Shown: piece after piece, positions 41,381 through 49,489 of the stretch | Position numbering within the stretch: position 1 is the stretch's first letter | Layout of the letters: every line of letters starts with the position of its first letter | Assembly (NCBI GenBank): GCA_023433775.1 | Contig: JAEYTY010000028.1 | Coordinates: 1-58,138, forward strand | Length of the DNA stretch: 58,138 nt | Direction: 5' to 3' | Source of the DNA: Pseudomonadota bacterium | GTDB taxonomy: Bacteria; Pseudomonadota; Alphaproteobacteria; Rhizobiales; Devosiaceae | The notes under the pieces: model-generated | Databases searched by the model: none | Seen by the model: the letters and a program-made list of their open reading frames with translations, nothing else | Told to the model about the DNA's origin: nothing | Translations under genes and position numbers: made by a program

Positions 41381-41408
41381 AAAAAAGCCGGCCCCTGAGG
41401 ACCGGCTT
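41381..41408 (-). terminator. Intrinsic terminator after the Inh-like gene
   Basis: GCCGG (41387-41391) pairs with CCGGC (41402-41406), with further inner pairing. On the minus strand the stem is followed by TTTTTTG. It starts within 12 nt of the lipoprotein gene stop at 41413. Confidence 0.75.
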
Positions 41409-41412
41409 GATC

Positions 41413-42030
41413 TTAGCGCGACATGGAGATGGCCTGGCCACCGCCGATAGTGCCGATATAGCGACCGCCGCTCGGCGCGAGATAGGCAGAGAGATTGCCA
41501 TTATCATCATAGAGCTGCAGCTGGCTGCCGACCTGCTGCCAGCCGGTGACCGACGCGATCTGCGGCACGGTGCAGCCTGGCGCGGAGGCGCGGTAATAAT
41601 TGGTGCCGGTCTTGGCGGTCATGGGCAGGTTGAGGCGGCAGGTCTGCGCGCCGGCAACCACGTTCCACACGCCTTCAGGACCGGAGCTGACACCGGTGGC
41701 CATCGGCTGGCCAACGGTGACGAAGGAGCTGTTGCCTGCGCCGGCAATCTGGGTGCCGCCAACCTGCGTGCCCATCTGGGCGCCAGTGGTCGTCTGCCCG
41801 CCGAGAATTGGCTGGCCGGAGAGGCCCGGCGCGGGCGTGCCCGTGGCGCCAATGGCGGGAAGCGTGCTCTGCTGCACCATGGAGGTCTGCACAGGCTGGG
41901 CCTGGGAGACGGGGGAAACGACATTGAGATTGGCCGTATTCGAACGACTGGTGCTGCTGCAACCAGCCACAACGAGAGCCACTAGTGCCAGCCCTGCGAC
42001 GGAAGAAGCGCCGCGCTTCCAATCCTGCAT
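41413..42030 (-). CDS. Outer-membrane lipoprotein with Inh-type protease-inhibitor domain
   Basis: This 205-aa protein has a lipoprotein signal (lipobox VVAGC, C24) and a long low-complexity linker rich in Gly, Gln, Thr and Ser (about 25-112). Its C-terminal eight-strand-type domain (115-205) opens with GPEGVWNVVAGAQTCRLNLP and closes with YIGTIGGGQAISMSR. Cys131 and Cys153 are placed for the disulfide of AprI/Inh inhibitors. Brucella Omp19, a related lipoprotein, inhibits host proteases; whether this one does is unknown. A terminator follows. The gap upstream (42031-42180) has no clear promoter. Confidence 0.88.
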   Translation of the reverse strand: MQDWKRGASSVAGLALVALVVAGCSSTSRSNTANLNVVSPVSQAQPVQTSMVQQSTLPAIGATGTPAPGLSGQPILGGQTTTGAQMGTQVGGTQIAGAGNSSFVTVGQPMATGVSSGPEGVWNVVAGAQTCRLNLPMTAKTGTNYYRASAPGCTVPQIASVTGWQQVGSQLQLYDDNGNLSAYLAPSGGRYIGTIGGGQAISMSR

Positions 42031-42180
42031 TGATCACTCCCTGCCCAGAAGGCTTAAGAAAAATTAACTCTTTGGGCGGCTTATAGCCAAAGCACCCGGC
42101 AGGTTCAATCGCCCAAACCGCCCAAGCGTTCCGCCAGACACTGATATTCAGTATTTCTGTGATGCACCATTGTGGCCGAT

Positions 42181-42414
42181 TTACGAGCCCGGCTGCACCA
42201 TATCCTTGAGCAGATCTTCGACCAGCAGGGTCGCGTCGCTGGCTTCATCGTCCGGCACTTCGATGGCGACGCCGCCGGGACCGAAGAGGTTCGGCACGCC
42301 CGGAAGTCCCCCATCTCTGGGCTCCAGCGGATGAAAGCCATGGGCGCGCAGCGCCACGATGAGCACGCGGGCCACCGATTCATTCTTGACCTGGGCGATC
42401 ACTTGAAACTGCAT
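42181..42414 (-). CDS. DUF2007-like small protein
   Basis: This 77-aa protein starts with MQFQVIAQVKNESVARVLIV. It continues with an acidic, proline-rich segment and a final helix (DATLLVEDLLKDMVQPGS), resembling DUF2007-type putative signal-transducing proteins that have a ferredoxin-like fold. ATG 42414 has GGGAG 6 nt upstream and is preferred over starts further up (to 42468). It stands alone between the lipoprotein gene and tamB, all on the minus strand. Function is unknown. Confidence 0.7.
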   Translation of the reverse strand: MQFQVIAQVKNESVARVLIVALRAHGFHPLEPRDGGLPGVPNLFGPGGVAIEVPDDEASDATLLVEDLLKDMVQPGS

Positions 42415-42501
42415 TGAGGGCTCCCGCGAAGACTGTTCGATGGTGACGAAGGGACAGGGTGGGAGCAAGGATAAATTGCCCGTGAGCCGGAATGCCCGGG
42501 C

Positions 42502-45500
42502 TTAATAATCCTGTTCGTAAAAGACGCCGAGGCTCGAATTGCCATCCTGACCGGCGCTGCCCTTGATGGTCAGATCATTGGTGACGTCGAGATTGATGGT
42601 GACCTTGGACTGGCCATTTCCGGCCACCGTGACGCCGAGATAGACATTATCCTGAATATAGGTGCCGGCCTGAACGCCGACATTGCCGGACGCGTCGGTG
42701 ACCACATCGAGATCGGCCAGACCCGCCGCGCCGCGCAACCCATCGACCAGACCACCGCCGCCGCCACCGACCAGTTCGGCAGCCGCAGCCGCAAGCTGGG
42801 CCAGCTGGATGGGCGACAGCTCGCCCATGGAGCGCTTGAAGATCAGCCGCGACAGCACTTCGTCCTGCGGCAGGGCGGGGCTCGAACTGAAGCTGATGTC
42901 GGGCGCGGAGACGCGGCCCGATACGGTGACAAAGACAGTGATGCCATCGCCCTCGGTGCGCGCGACGAGATTGAGGAAGGGATCGAGATCACCCACCAGG
43001 GTCACTGACCCGGATTCGAAGGTGATGCGCTGGCCCAGAATGGAGAGGCGGCCACGATTGAGCGCAAAGGCGCCAATGGGCTGGATGTCGGACAGAGGGC
43101 CGGTGAGGCGCACGGAGCCGCCGACTTCCGCATCAAGACCGCGGCCACGGATGAAGATCTGATTGGGCGCGTTGACATTGATATCGAGCAACAGGCCGGG
43201 CGGGCGCGACTGGGGCACGGGGGCGCCATTGGTGCCGACTTTGGCGCGCTGCAGCGTCTGCTGCACGGGCGCGGGCGTACGCACATGCTCGACATCGATC
43301 AGCTGCGAACTGCCGGCGAGGCCATCGGGCACGGTGATATTGGCCTGCTCGACCAGCACATTGCCCGCAAGCATAGGCGTGCCGGTGAGATTGCCCGTAA
43401 GGGTCAGCGCGCCGGAGAGCGTGGCCACGAAGAGATCGCCATCGGCATAGCGCGCGGAATTGACGGAGAGGGCGAGATTGGCCGGCAGATTGGGCGTGAG
43501 GCCGATGGTGCCCGAGGCCGAGACGCTGCCGCCGGTCGAGAGGCCTGCCGTGAGGCTTTCGATGGTGGCGGTTTCGCCCGACAGGCTGGCGCGGCCGGAA
43601 ATGCCGGTGAGGCGCAGATTCAGCTCGGGATCGACATAGCCGGAGCCGGAGGTGGAAATCGAGCCACCGAATTGCGGGCTGGAAAGGCTGCCGCTGACAT
43701 TGGCGTCGAAAGCCAGCGTGCCGGAAAGCTGGCCGCCGCGATCGGCGACAAATGTATTGGCGAGAGCCAGGGGCGCGGAGCCGGAGAGCGACACATTCAT
43801 GCCAGAACCGGAGAGCGGCACGCGACCCGATCCGCTGACGGCGAGACCGCCGGCGCCATTGGCCGAGAGCCGGTCGAGCACGACAATGTCGCCATCGAGA
43901 CTGCCCGTGGCGGAGACGCGGAGCGGGGACACGCCGACTGGGGCGATGGCGGACACGTCGATACCCCCGGCGTCGGCTTCAAAGCGGATGCCGGAACGGG
44001 CGCCCGTCTGGCTGGCGCGGGCGGTGAGTGTAGCAACGACAACATCGGCGGCGCGCAGATTGCTGGCGGTCAGCGTGCCTTCGATGGCGGGCGTGCCGAA
44101 AAGATCGGCGACGGTCGCGGCAATATCGGCGCGACCGATGGCGATGTCGTTGACGCTGAGACCAGCGGCATTGGCGGTGACGCTGGCCGATTGCTGGCCA
44201 TTGGCAGGCGCGAGGCGCACGGAGGCATTGAGGCTGCCGGAGGCATCGACCAGCGCGAGGGCAGCGGCGAGGCTCACATCGGGGGCACTTACGTCGAGAT
44301 TGCCGGTGACGAGGCCGGTATTGGTCTCGCGGTCGAGCGCGCCGGTAATATTGGTGCCGGCGACCTGAAAGCTGATGCCGGACAGGGACTGAACATCGGC
44401 ATCGGTTTCAATGCGGGTGGCGAGGCTAGCGAGATTGCCGTCAATATTGGCCGAGCCGGTGAGATCACCGCTGAGCGCGCCGTTCTGTAGCGCTGCGGCA
44501 ATGGCGAGTTGCCCCTCGCGCAGATCGCGCCCGGCCAGGGTGGCGCGCGGCACCTGTGTGTCGAGCAAGAGCATCAGGGGCGCATCGGCGGCGGCGGAGC
44601 GGGCCGAGCCGCGCAGGGTCAGCGCGCCGCTGGCTTCTTCAGAAAGCAGGCCCAAATCGGCCAGATCGAGGGCAATGTTGAAATCGGCGACGTCGCTGGC
44701 ATAGCTGCCATCGGCACTGAACTGCACCTGCGCATTGGCTATTGTGAAGTCGTCGGCGGAAATGCCCGCCTCGGTGCGGGCGAGACAGCCCGAGAGAGTG
44801 ACGGGACCGGCGAGCAGGGCATCGGCGGTGGGGTCATCGATGGAGAGATTGGTGCCGGTGCCATCGAAGGTAAGATTGAAACCACCGGTGAGCGGCATGA
44901 TCTGACCTTGCGCGGCCAGGCTTAGAGCGCCCGAGAGATCGCGACCGGCGAGAGAGGAGAACGGCGCGATATTGCCGGTTTCGAGGGCAATCTTGCCATC
45001 GAAGTCCACACCATCGATGAGGCCCGAGAGCTGTGCCGTGAGGGCAGCACCAACGACCCGTAACTGGGCAAGCTGGATGGGTTCGCCCGCATTCCACACG
45101 CCGGCAATGCCGAGACCAACGCTTTCGCCTAAAGCGGCTTCGACGCCTTCATCGGCGCTGATGCCCGAAAGCGCGCCGTCGCCATTGAAGGTGACCATGC
45201 GGGTTGCGGGATCATTAAGATTGCTGGCAACGCCGCCCATGGCGAAGGTGACATCCTGCGCGGCGAAATCGGCGGTGGAAAGACCGGACACTGCAAGATC
45301 GGCGCGCCAGTCCTCGCTGCCGCCGGTGCCGAAATCCACGTTGAAGCGGGCGGAATTGACCGAGGTGTCGCTGCCGGGGACCGGCAGGGTGACGCGAGCG
45401 CCCGCCGGATCGGCAATGCTGGCGGCCAGTTCGAGACGCGACACGAAATTGTCGGGCGTGACACTGGCGCTGGCGTCGAGCGCCAATTGCCCGCCGCCGA

Positions 45501-46467
45501 GATTGAGGCCGGTGAGCTCGATGCCACCTTCGCTGCGCAGCAGGGCGCGGGCGCTGAGTGCGGTTTCGGGGCCGAAGAAGGGACGATAGGGCGCGGCAAC
45601 CAGTGTGGACAGCGGCCCGCCCAGGTCGGTGGCAATGGCAAAACCTTCGGGTTGCTGGGCGATGGTGGCGGTGCCCGAAAGCGCTGTTTCGCCATCAGCC
45701 AGCAGCACCATTTCAGCGCGCAGGTCAGCGACGGGACCGGAGCCATCCAGTGTCAGCGACATCGCCGGGCGGCCCTCGATATTGAGGAGGTTCGCCATGA
45801 CGCCATTGGCCGGCTCGGTCAGGTTGAGCCCGAGATCGATTGTGTTGCCGTCACGGCGATAGGCGACATCGAGATCGAGGGTGCCGCCAGGTCCGTCGAG
45901 GCGGATGATGTCGAGATTGGTATCGAGATTGCCGCCCTCGAGCGTCAGCGCGCCATTGAGGGAGATTTCAGAGCCAAGGCCAAAGACGCTTTCGCCAAAG
46001 GTGACGCTGGGGACGGACAGCTGGTCTAGCTGGATGGCGACGGGGAATTCAGGGATTTGCAGACTGCCCGCTTCGGGCGGGGGCAGATCGACGCCCTCGG
46101 CCGGGATGGCATTGCGCAGATATTCGATGGAATCGGCCCTGAGCGCGCGGACTTCGAGACGGCCACCGAGCAGCGCCGCCTGGTTCCAGTTGAGGCTGGC
46201 ATTGTTGACGCGCAGCCAGACGCCTTCCTGGTCCGAAATGGTGATTTCGCGCACGGAAACGTCGGAGCCGAGCGCGCCATCGATATTGGAGAGGCGGATT
46301 TGGCGTTCCGGCGTGGAGAGACGATCCTGCACGAAGCTGGTCAGCCAGTCCTTCTGCTCTTCATTGTCCATGGAGAGCACGTCCTGCGCGACGAGCGCGG
46401 CGGGAACGGCGAGCAGGATGAGGCTGGCCCAGGCGACACGACGGAATTTTTGCGGAAGGCCGGCCAT
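42502..46467 (-). CDS. tamB: TamB translocation and assembly module
   Basis: This 1321-aa protein has an N-terminal signal-anchor (about 8-28). A very long repetitive beta-rich body of Gly/Ser/Asn/Asp-rich strands follows, and then the conserved C-terminal DUF490/TamB domain containing PDISFSSSPALPQDEVLSRL and KRSMGELSPIQLAQLAA. It ends in EQDY with a C-terminal aromatic. TamB spans the periplasm as a hydrophobic groove, working with TamA in outer-membrane protein assembly and lipid transport. Its ATG overlaps the tamA stop by one base (46467). Length is normal for alphaproteobacterial members. Confidence 0.93.
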   Translation of the reverse strand: MAGLPQKFRRVAWASLILLAVPAALVAQDVLSMDNEEQKDWLTSFVQDRLSTPERQIRLSNIDGALGSDVSVREITISDQEGVWLRVNNASLNWNQAALLGGRLEVRALRADSIEYLRNAIPAEGVDLPPPEAGSLQIPEFPVAIQLDQLSVPSVTFGESVFGLGSEISLNGALTLEGGNLDTNLDIIRLDGPGGTLDLDVAYRRDGNTIDLGLNLTEPANGVMANLLNIEGRPAMSLTLDGSGPVADLRAEMVLLADGETALSGTATIAQQPEGFAIATDLGGPLSTLVAAPYRPFFGPETALSARALLRSEGGIELTGLNLGGGQLALDASASVTPDNFVSRLELAASIADPAGARVTLPVPGSDTSVNSARFNVDFGTGGSEDWRADLAVSGLSTADFAAQDVTFAMGGVASNLNDPATRMVTFNGDGALSGISADEGVEAALGESVGLGIAGVWNAGEPIQLAQLRVVGAALTAQLSGLIDGVDFDGKIALETGNIAPFSSLAGRDLSGALSLAAQGQIMPLTGGFNLTFDGTGTNLSIDDPTADALLAGPVTLSGCLARTEAGISADDFTIANAQVQFSADGSYASDVADFNIALDLADLGLLSEEASGALTLRGSARSAAADAPLMLLLDTQVPRATLAGRDLREGQLAIAAALQNGALSGDLTGSANIDGNLASLATRIETDADVQSLSGISFQVAGTNITGALDRETNTGLVTGNLDVSAPDVSLAAALALVDASGSLNASVRLAPANGQQSASVTANAAGLSVNDIAIGRADIAATVADLFGTPAIEGTLTASNLRAADVVVATLTARASQTGARSGIRFEADAGGIDVSAIAPVGVSPLRVSATGSLDGDIVVLDRLSANGAGGLAVSGSGRVPLSGSGMNVSLSGSAPLALANTFVADRGGQLSGTLAFDANVSGSLSSPQFGGSISTSGSGYVDPELNLRLTGISGRASLSGETATIESLTAGLSTGGSVSASGTIGLTPNLPANLALSVNSARYADGDLFVATLSGALTLTGNLTGTPMLAGNVLVEQANITVPDGLAGSSQLIDVEHVRTPAPVQQTLQRAKVGTNGAPVPQSRPPGLLLDINVNAPNQIFIRGRGLDAEVGGSVRLTGPLSDIQPIGAFALNRGRLSILGQRITFESGSVTLVGDLDPFLNLVARTEGDGITVFVTVSGRVSAPDISFSSSPALPQDEVLSRLIFKRSMGELSPIQLAQLAAAAAELVGGGGGGLVDGLRGAAGLADLDVVTDASGNVGVQAGTYIQDNVYLGVTVAGNGQSKVTINLDVTNDLTIKGSAGQDGNSSLGVFYEQDY

Positions 46468-48347
46468 CAGAATGCCTGCCCGATGCCGGCATAAATGGCG
46501 TAGTCGGAATCCCCTGCCCGCTTGTTGAGCGGAATGGCAAAGTCGAGCCGCAGCGGGCCAAGGCCCGTGTAATAGCGCAGGCCGAGCCCGGCGCCGAGAC
46601 GGAGGTCGGACAAGGCCGGGAAGGTGTCGGCAGCGACATAGCCACCATCGAGGAAGCCGACCACGCCAATATCTTCGGTGACCTTGGCGCGCGCTTCGAG
46701 CGAGGCTTCGAGCAGGTAGCGCCCGCCGGTAATGCGGCCCGTGCCGTCATCAACGCCGATGGATTTAAAGCCATAGCCGCGCACGGAACCACCGCCGCCG
46801 GCAAAGAAGAGTTTGTCGGGCGGGATTTCGCTCAGCGCCGGGCCGAGCAGCGCGCCTGCCTTGATACGACCGGCGAGGACAAAGGCGTCGTCCTCGGAGA
46901 AGCCGAAATAGGTGCGGCCTTCGATGACGACGCGCGCTGCCGGATTGCCATAGACGAAATCGTAGAAGGGCTCGATCTGGCCGGAGGCATAGATGCCTTC
47001 GGTGGCGTCGACTGTGCTGTCGCGCCCGTCATAGATGACACCGGCATAGACGCCGGCGGTGGCGAAATCGCGGGTACCGAAGACGTCATCAAACCGGGAA
47101 CGCTTGAAGGTCGTGCCACCTTCGAAGGTGATCTCGTCAGAGAAGAAATGCGTCAGGCCCAGCCGCGCTTCAGCGGAGGTTTCGATATAGGTCGGATAGA
47201 TGGTGCGCTCGGCAGAAACGGCAGCCACCAGGTCAGTATCGGGATTGAGGAAGCCCGGCTTGGTGAAGGTGCCGCCGAGCATATAGTCGAACTGCGAGGT
47301 GTTGACCGGCCAGGCAATGCTGGCGACGCGCGCATCGAGACGCAAGCGCTCGGCCTGGCCAAACAGGTTGCGCCAGAGATGGAAGCCTTCGAGACCCAGG
47401 CCATCGATGGTCGAATAGGTGGCGCCAACGCCGAAACGACGGCCGGGCAGTTCTTCGACCAGAAGTTCATAGGGCAGGAGACCATCGGCGCCGATGGAAT
47501 CGGCAGCGGAAAGGCGCGCGGCGCGGAAGACTTCAAGCCGGTCGAGCCGCTTTTGCGCCCGCACCAATGTATCAGGGTCATATTCCTCGCCCACGACAAG
47601 GCCGGTCTGCTGCCGCACAAAGTCGGGGTTCATATTCTGCGTGCCCGAAACGCTGATCGGGCCGAAGGCGGCGCGTGCGCCGGGATTGACCCGCAAGGTG
47701 ACGGCAACCGAATTGGTGGCGTGATCGGCAACCACGTCGCGGGCGGCAATCTCGGCCTTGGCATAGCCAAGCTGACGCCAAGCCTCGAGCGCCAATTGCT
47801 CGGCGCGCAGGATGACGGCCGAACGCGCGACTTCGCCAGCGCCGAAGCCACGCATGGCGGGCAGATCGACCTGATCATCCGGATCATTGGTCGGCGGCGC
47901 CTGATTTTCGATGGTGACCGTGCTGAAGCGGAATTCCGGCCCGGCGGTGACGGCGATGGTGACATCGACCGGATCGGGCAGATTGGTATCGGGCGGCAGA
48001 TTGGCCGCCTCAACGCCGCCAATGCGAATGCTGACGGCGCCGCCATAGCGGCCTTCGGCATAAAGCGCGGCCAGTAGCCGGCGATAATCGCTGCGTGCCT
48101 TGGCGATCAGCCCGGCGGCGCCCGAAGCCGGTTCGGCTTCGTCGGCGATGAGCGCGGAGGCGTTGCGCAGTGCGGACTCCACCGCGCCGGACTCGCTGCT
48201 AGAAAAGGTAACGCTATAGGGCTGGGGATCGACGATGACCGATTCTGCATCAATGGCAGCCTGATCTTCGAAGAAGCGCATCCCGAACAGCTCGAAGCCA
48301 TGGGCAGGCGGCACCGCCACAGCGAAGCCCGCCATGGCGACGCACAA
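46467..48347 (-). CDS. tamA: TamA outer-membrane assembly protein (BamA superfamily)
   Basis: This 626-aa protein has a signal peptide ending PPAHG, POTRA domains (about 35-290) and a 16-strand C-terminal beta barrel. The barrel includes the superfamily motifs RGYGFKSIG and GLGLRYYTGLGPLRLDFAIP and ends in GQAF with the terminal aromatic used for barrel insertion. It partners TamB, with which it overlaps by one base. The start is uncertain: TTG 48347 is the furthest standard start, ATG 48335 would shorten the signal peptide, and in-frame signal-like residues continue above it without a normal start codon. A perfect inverted repeat lies about 95 nt upstream. Confidence 0.93.
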   Translation of the reverse strand: MCVAMAGFAVAVPPAHGFELFGMRFFEDQAAIDAESVIVDPQPYSVTFSSSESGAVESALRNASALIADEAEPASGAAGLIAKARSDYRRLLAALYAEGRYGGAVSIRIGGVEAANLPPDTNLPDPVDVTIAVTAGPEFRFSTVTIENQAPPTNDPDDQVDLPAMRGFGAGEVARSAVILRAEQLALEAWRQLGYAKAEIAARDVVADHATNSVAVTLRVNPGARAAFGPISVSGTQNMNPDFVRQQTGLVVGEEYDPDTLVRAQKRLDRLEVFRAARLSAADSIGADGLLPYELLVEELPGRRFGVGATYSTIDGLGLEGFHLWRNLFGQAERLRLDARVASIAWPVNTSQFDYMLGGTFTKPGFLNPDTDLVAAVSAERTIYPTYIETSAEARLGLTHFFSDEITFEGGTTFKRSRFDDVFGTRDFATAGVYAGVIYDGRDSTVDATEGIYASGQIEPFYDFVYGNPAARVVIEGRTYFGFSEDDAFVLAGRIKAGALLGPALSEIPPDKLFFAGGGGSVRGYGFKSIGVDDGTGRITGGRYLLEASLEARAKVTEDIGVVGFLDGGYVAADTFPALSDLRLGAGLGLRYYTGLGPLRLDFAIPLNKRAGDSDYAIYAGIGQAF

Positions 48348-48657
48348 GGCGCAGAAACTCGATACCAGACGTGCGCTTTGCAGTGACTTGTTCCCGCCCG
48401 TTACGCTTCAACCAGAAAGGCGAAGCACCAGATTGCCATGAGGACGGAAAGATAGCGTTAAGCTTTCCGTCCCGGTGCGCACATGCGTCCCCCAGGACGA
48501 TGATGTGGGGCCAATCTATCGCCGGAGGACGATCAGGGCCACCCCATGAGGCAAAAAGTTACTGATGGGTCAGCGCCATGATCGGGGCGGAGCGGTTGAC
48601 GGGAGCCCGGGCGGCAGTCAATTTGCCGCGGAGATTTTCCAGCCCGCAGGACCCGTT
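48348..48657. other. 310-nt divergent region between tamA and an SDR gene
   Basis: This region must contain the promoters of tamA (minus) and the SDR gene (plus). A perfect 10-bp inverted repeat lies at 48442-48472. The short ORFs that cross it do not look protein-like, and I see no RNA gene. Confidence 0.5.
48442..48472. other. Perfect 10-bp inverted repeat in the tamA upstream region
   Basis: GGACGGAAAG (48442-48451) is mirrored by CTTTCCGTCC (48463-48472) around an 11-nt AT-rich loop. There is no T-tract on either side. It may be a leader hairpin of tamA or a regulator binding site. Confidence 0.45.
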
Positions 48658-49431
48658 ATGTATCAGCTGCTCGATCCCAGCCGCTTCGTTGTTTTCATCA
48701 CCGGCGCCACCTCCGGCTTTGGCGCCGCGGCGGCCCGCCGCTATGTGGCCGCAGGCGGCAAGGTGATCGCAACCGGACGGCGCGAGGACCGGCTGAAGGA
48801 ATTGCAGGAAGAGCTGGGCGCGGAAAACTGCCATATCATTCAGCTCGATGTACGCGACCGCAAGGCGATGGAAGCGGCGATTGCCAATATCCCCGCCCCG
48901 TTCGACGCCATCAATATCGTGCTGGCCAATGCCGGGCTGGCGCTGGGGCTGCAGCCGGCGGCAGAGACCGATCTCGATGATTGGCAGACCATGATCGACA
49001 CCAATGTGTCGGGCCTTGTTTATACCGTGCGGCTGCTGCTGCCAGGCCTGATCGCGCGCGGCGGCGGGCATGTGGTGACGCTGGGCTCGGTTGCGGGCGA
49101 ATTCGCCTATCCCGGCGGGTCGGTCTATGCGGCGACCAAGGCCTTTGTGAAGCATTTTGCCCTCGCCATCCGCTCGGACCTGCAAGGCAAGAATGTGCGC
49201 GTGACCGATATCGAGCCGGGCCTCACCGAAACAGAGTTCTCCGTCGTCCGCTTCAAGGGCGACGAGAGCAAGGCGGGCAATGTCTATAAGGGCACCAAGC
49301 CGATGAATGCCGAGGATATTGCCGAGAGCATTTTCTGGGCCACGTCCCTGCCCGCCCATGTCAATGTGAACAAGATTCAACTGATGGCCACGACACAGGC
49401 CATCGGGCCGTTTGATATCTACCGTGGATAG
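48658..49431 (+). CDS. YdfG-like NADP-dependent short-chain dehydrogenase
   Basis: This 257-aa SDR has TGATSGFG (15-22) for cofactor binding, a basic ATGRRED stretch (39-44) favouring NADP, NAG (91-93) and catalytic S144, Y157 and K161. The C-terminal part, LPAHVNVNKIQLMATTQA, is typical of YdfG-type serine/3-hydroxypropionate (3-hydroxy acid) dehydrogenases, which also reduce malonic semialdehyde. ATG 48658 is chosen because the dehydrogenase fold begins at once and AGGA lies upstream; an earlier in-frame start at 48565 would add an unlike extension. It ends 58 nt before the sensor kinase gene. Confidence 0.88.
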   Translation: MYQLLDPSRFVVFITGATSGFGAAAARRYVAAGGKVIATGRREDRLKELQEELGAENCHIIQLDVRDRKAMEAAIANIPAPFDAINIVLANAGLALGLQPAAETDLDDWQTMIDTNVSGLVYTVRLLLPGLIARGGGHVVTLGSVAGEFAYPGGSVYAATKAFVKHFALAIRSDLQGKNVRVTDIEPGLTETEFSVVRFKGDESKAGNVYKGTKPMNAEDIAESIFWATSLPAHVNVNKIQLMATTQAIGPFDIYRG

Positions 49432-49489
49432 GCAGACGCGGAGTTAACAAAACCTTTATAACTTGCTTGCCTAGCAGCAACTTAAGCCG

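Noticed and set aside
42053..42069. TTAA-N6-TTAAC upstream of the Inh-like gene, resembling a CtrA site
   Set aside because: The CtrA consensus needs a 7-nt spacer and this has 6, so the match fails on spacing.
48371..48565. 64-codon ORF in the divergent region upstream of the SDR gene
   Set aside because: It has no ribosome-binding site, crosses the inverted repeat and has shadow-like composition.
49444..49462. AT-rich TTAAC...TTTATAAC before the sensor kinase gene, considered as a CtrA site or promoter
   Set aside because: The second half-site is not TTAA and the -35/-10 spacing would be far too short.
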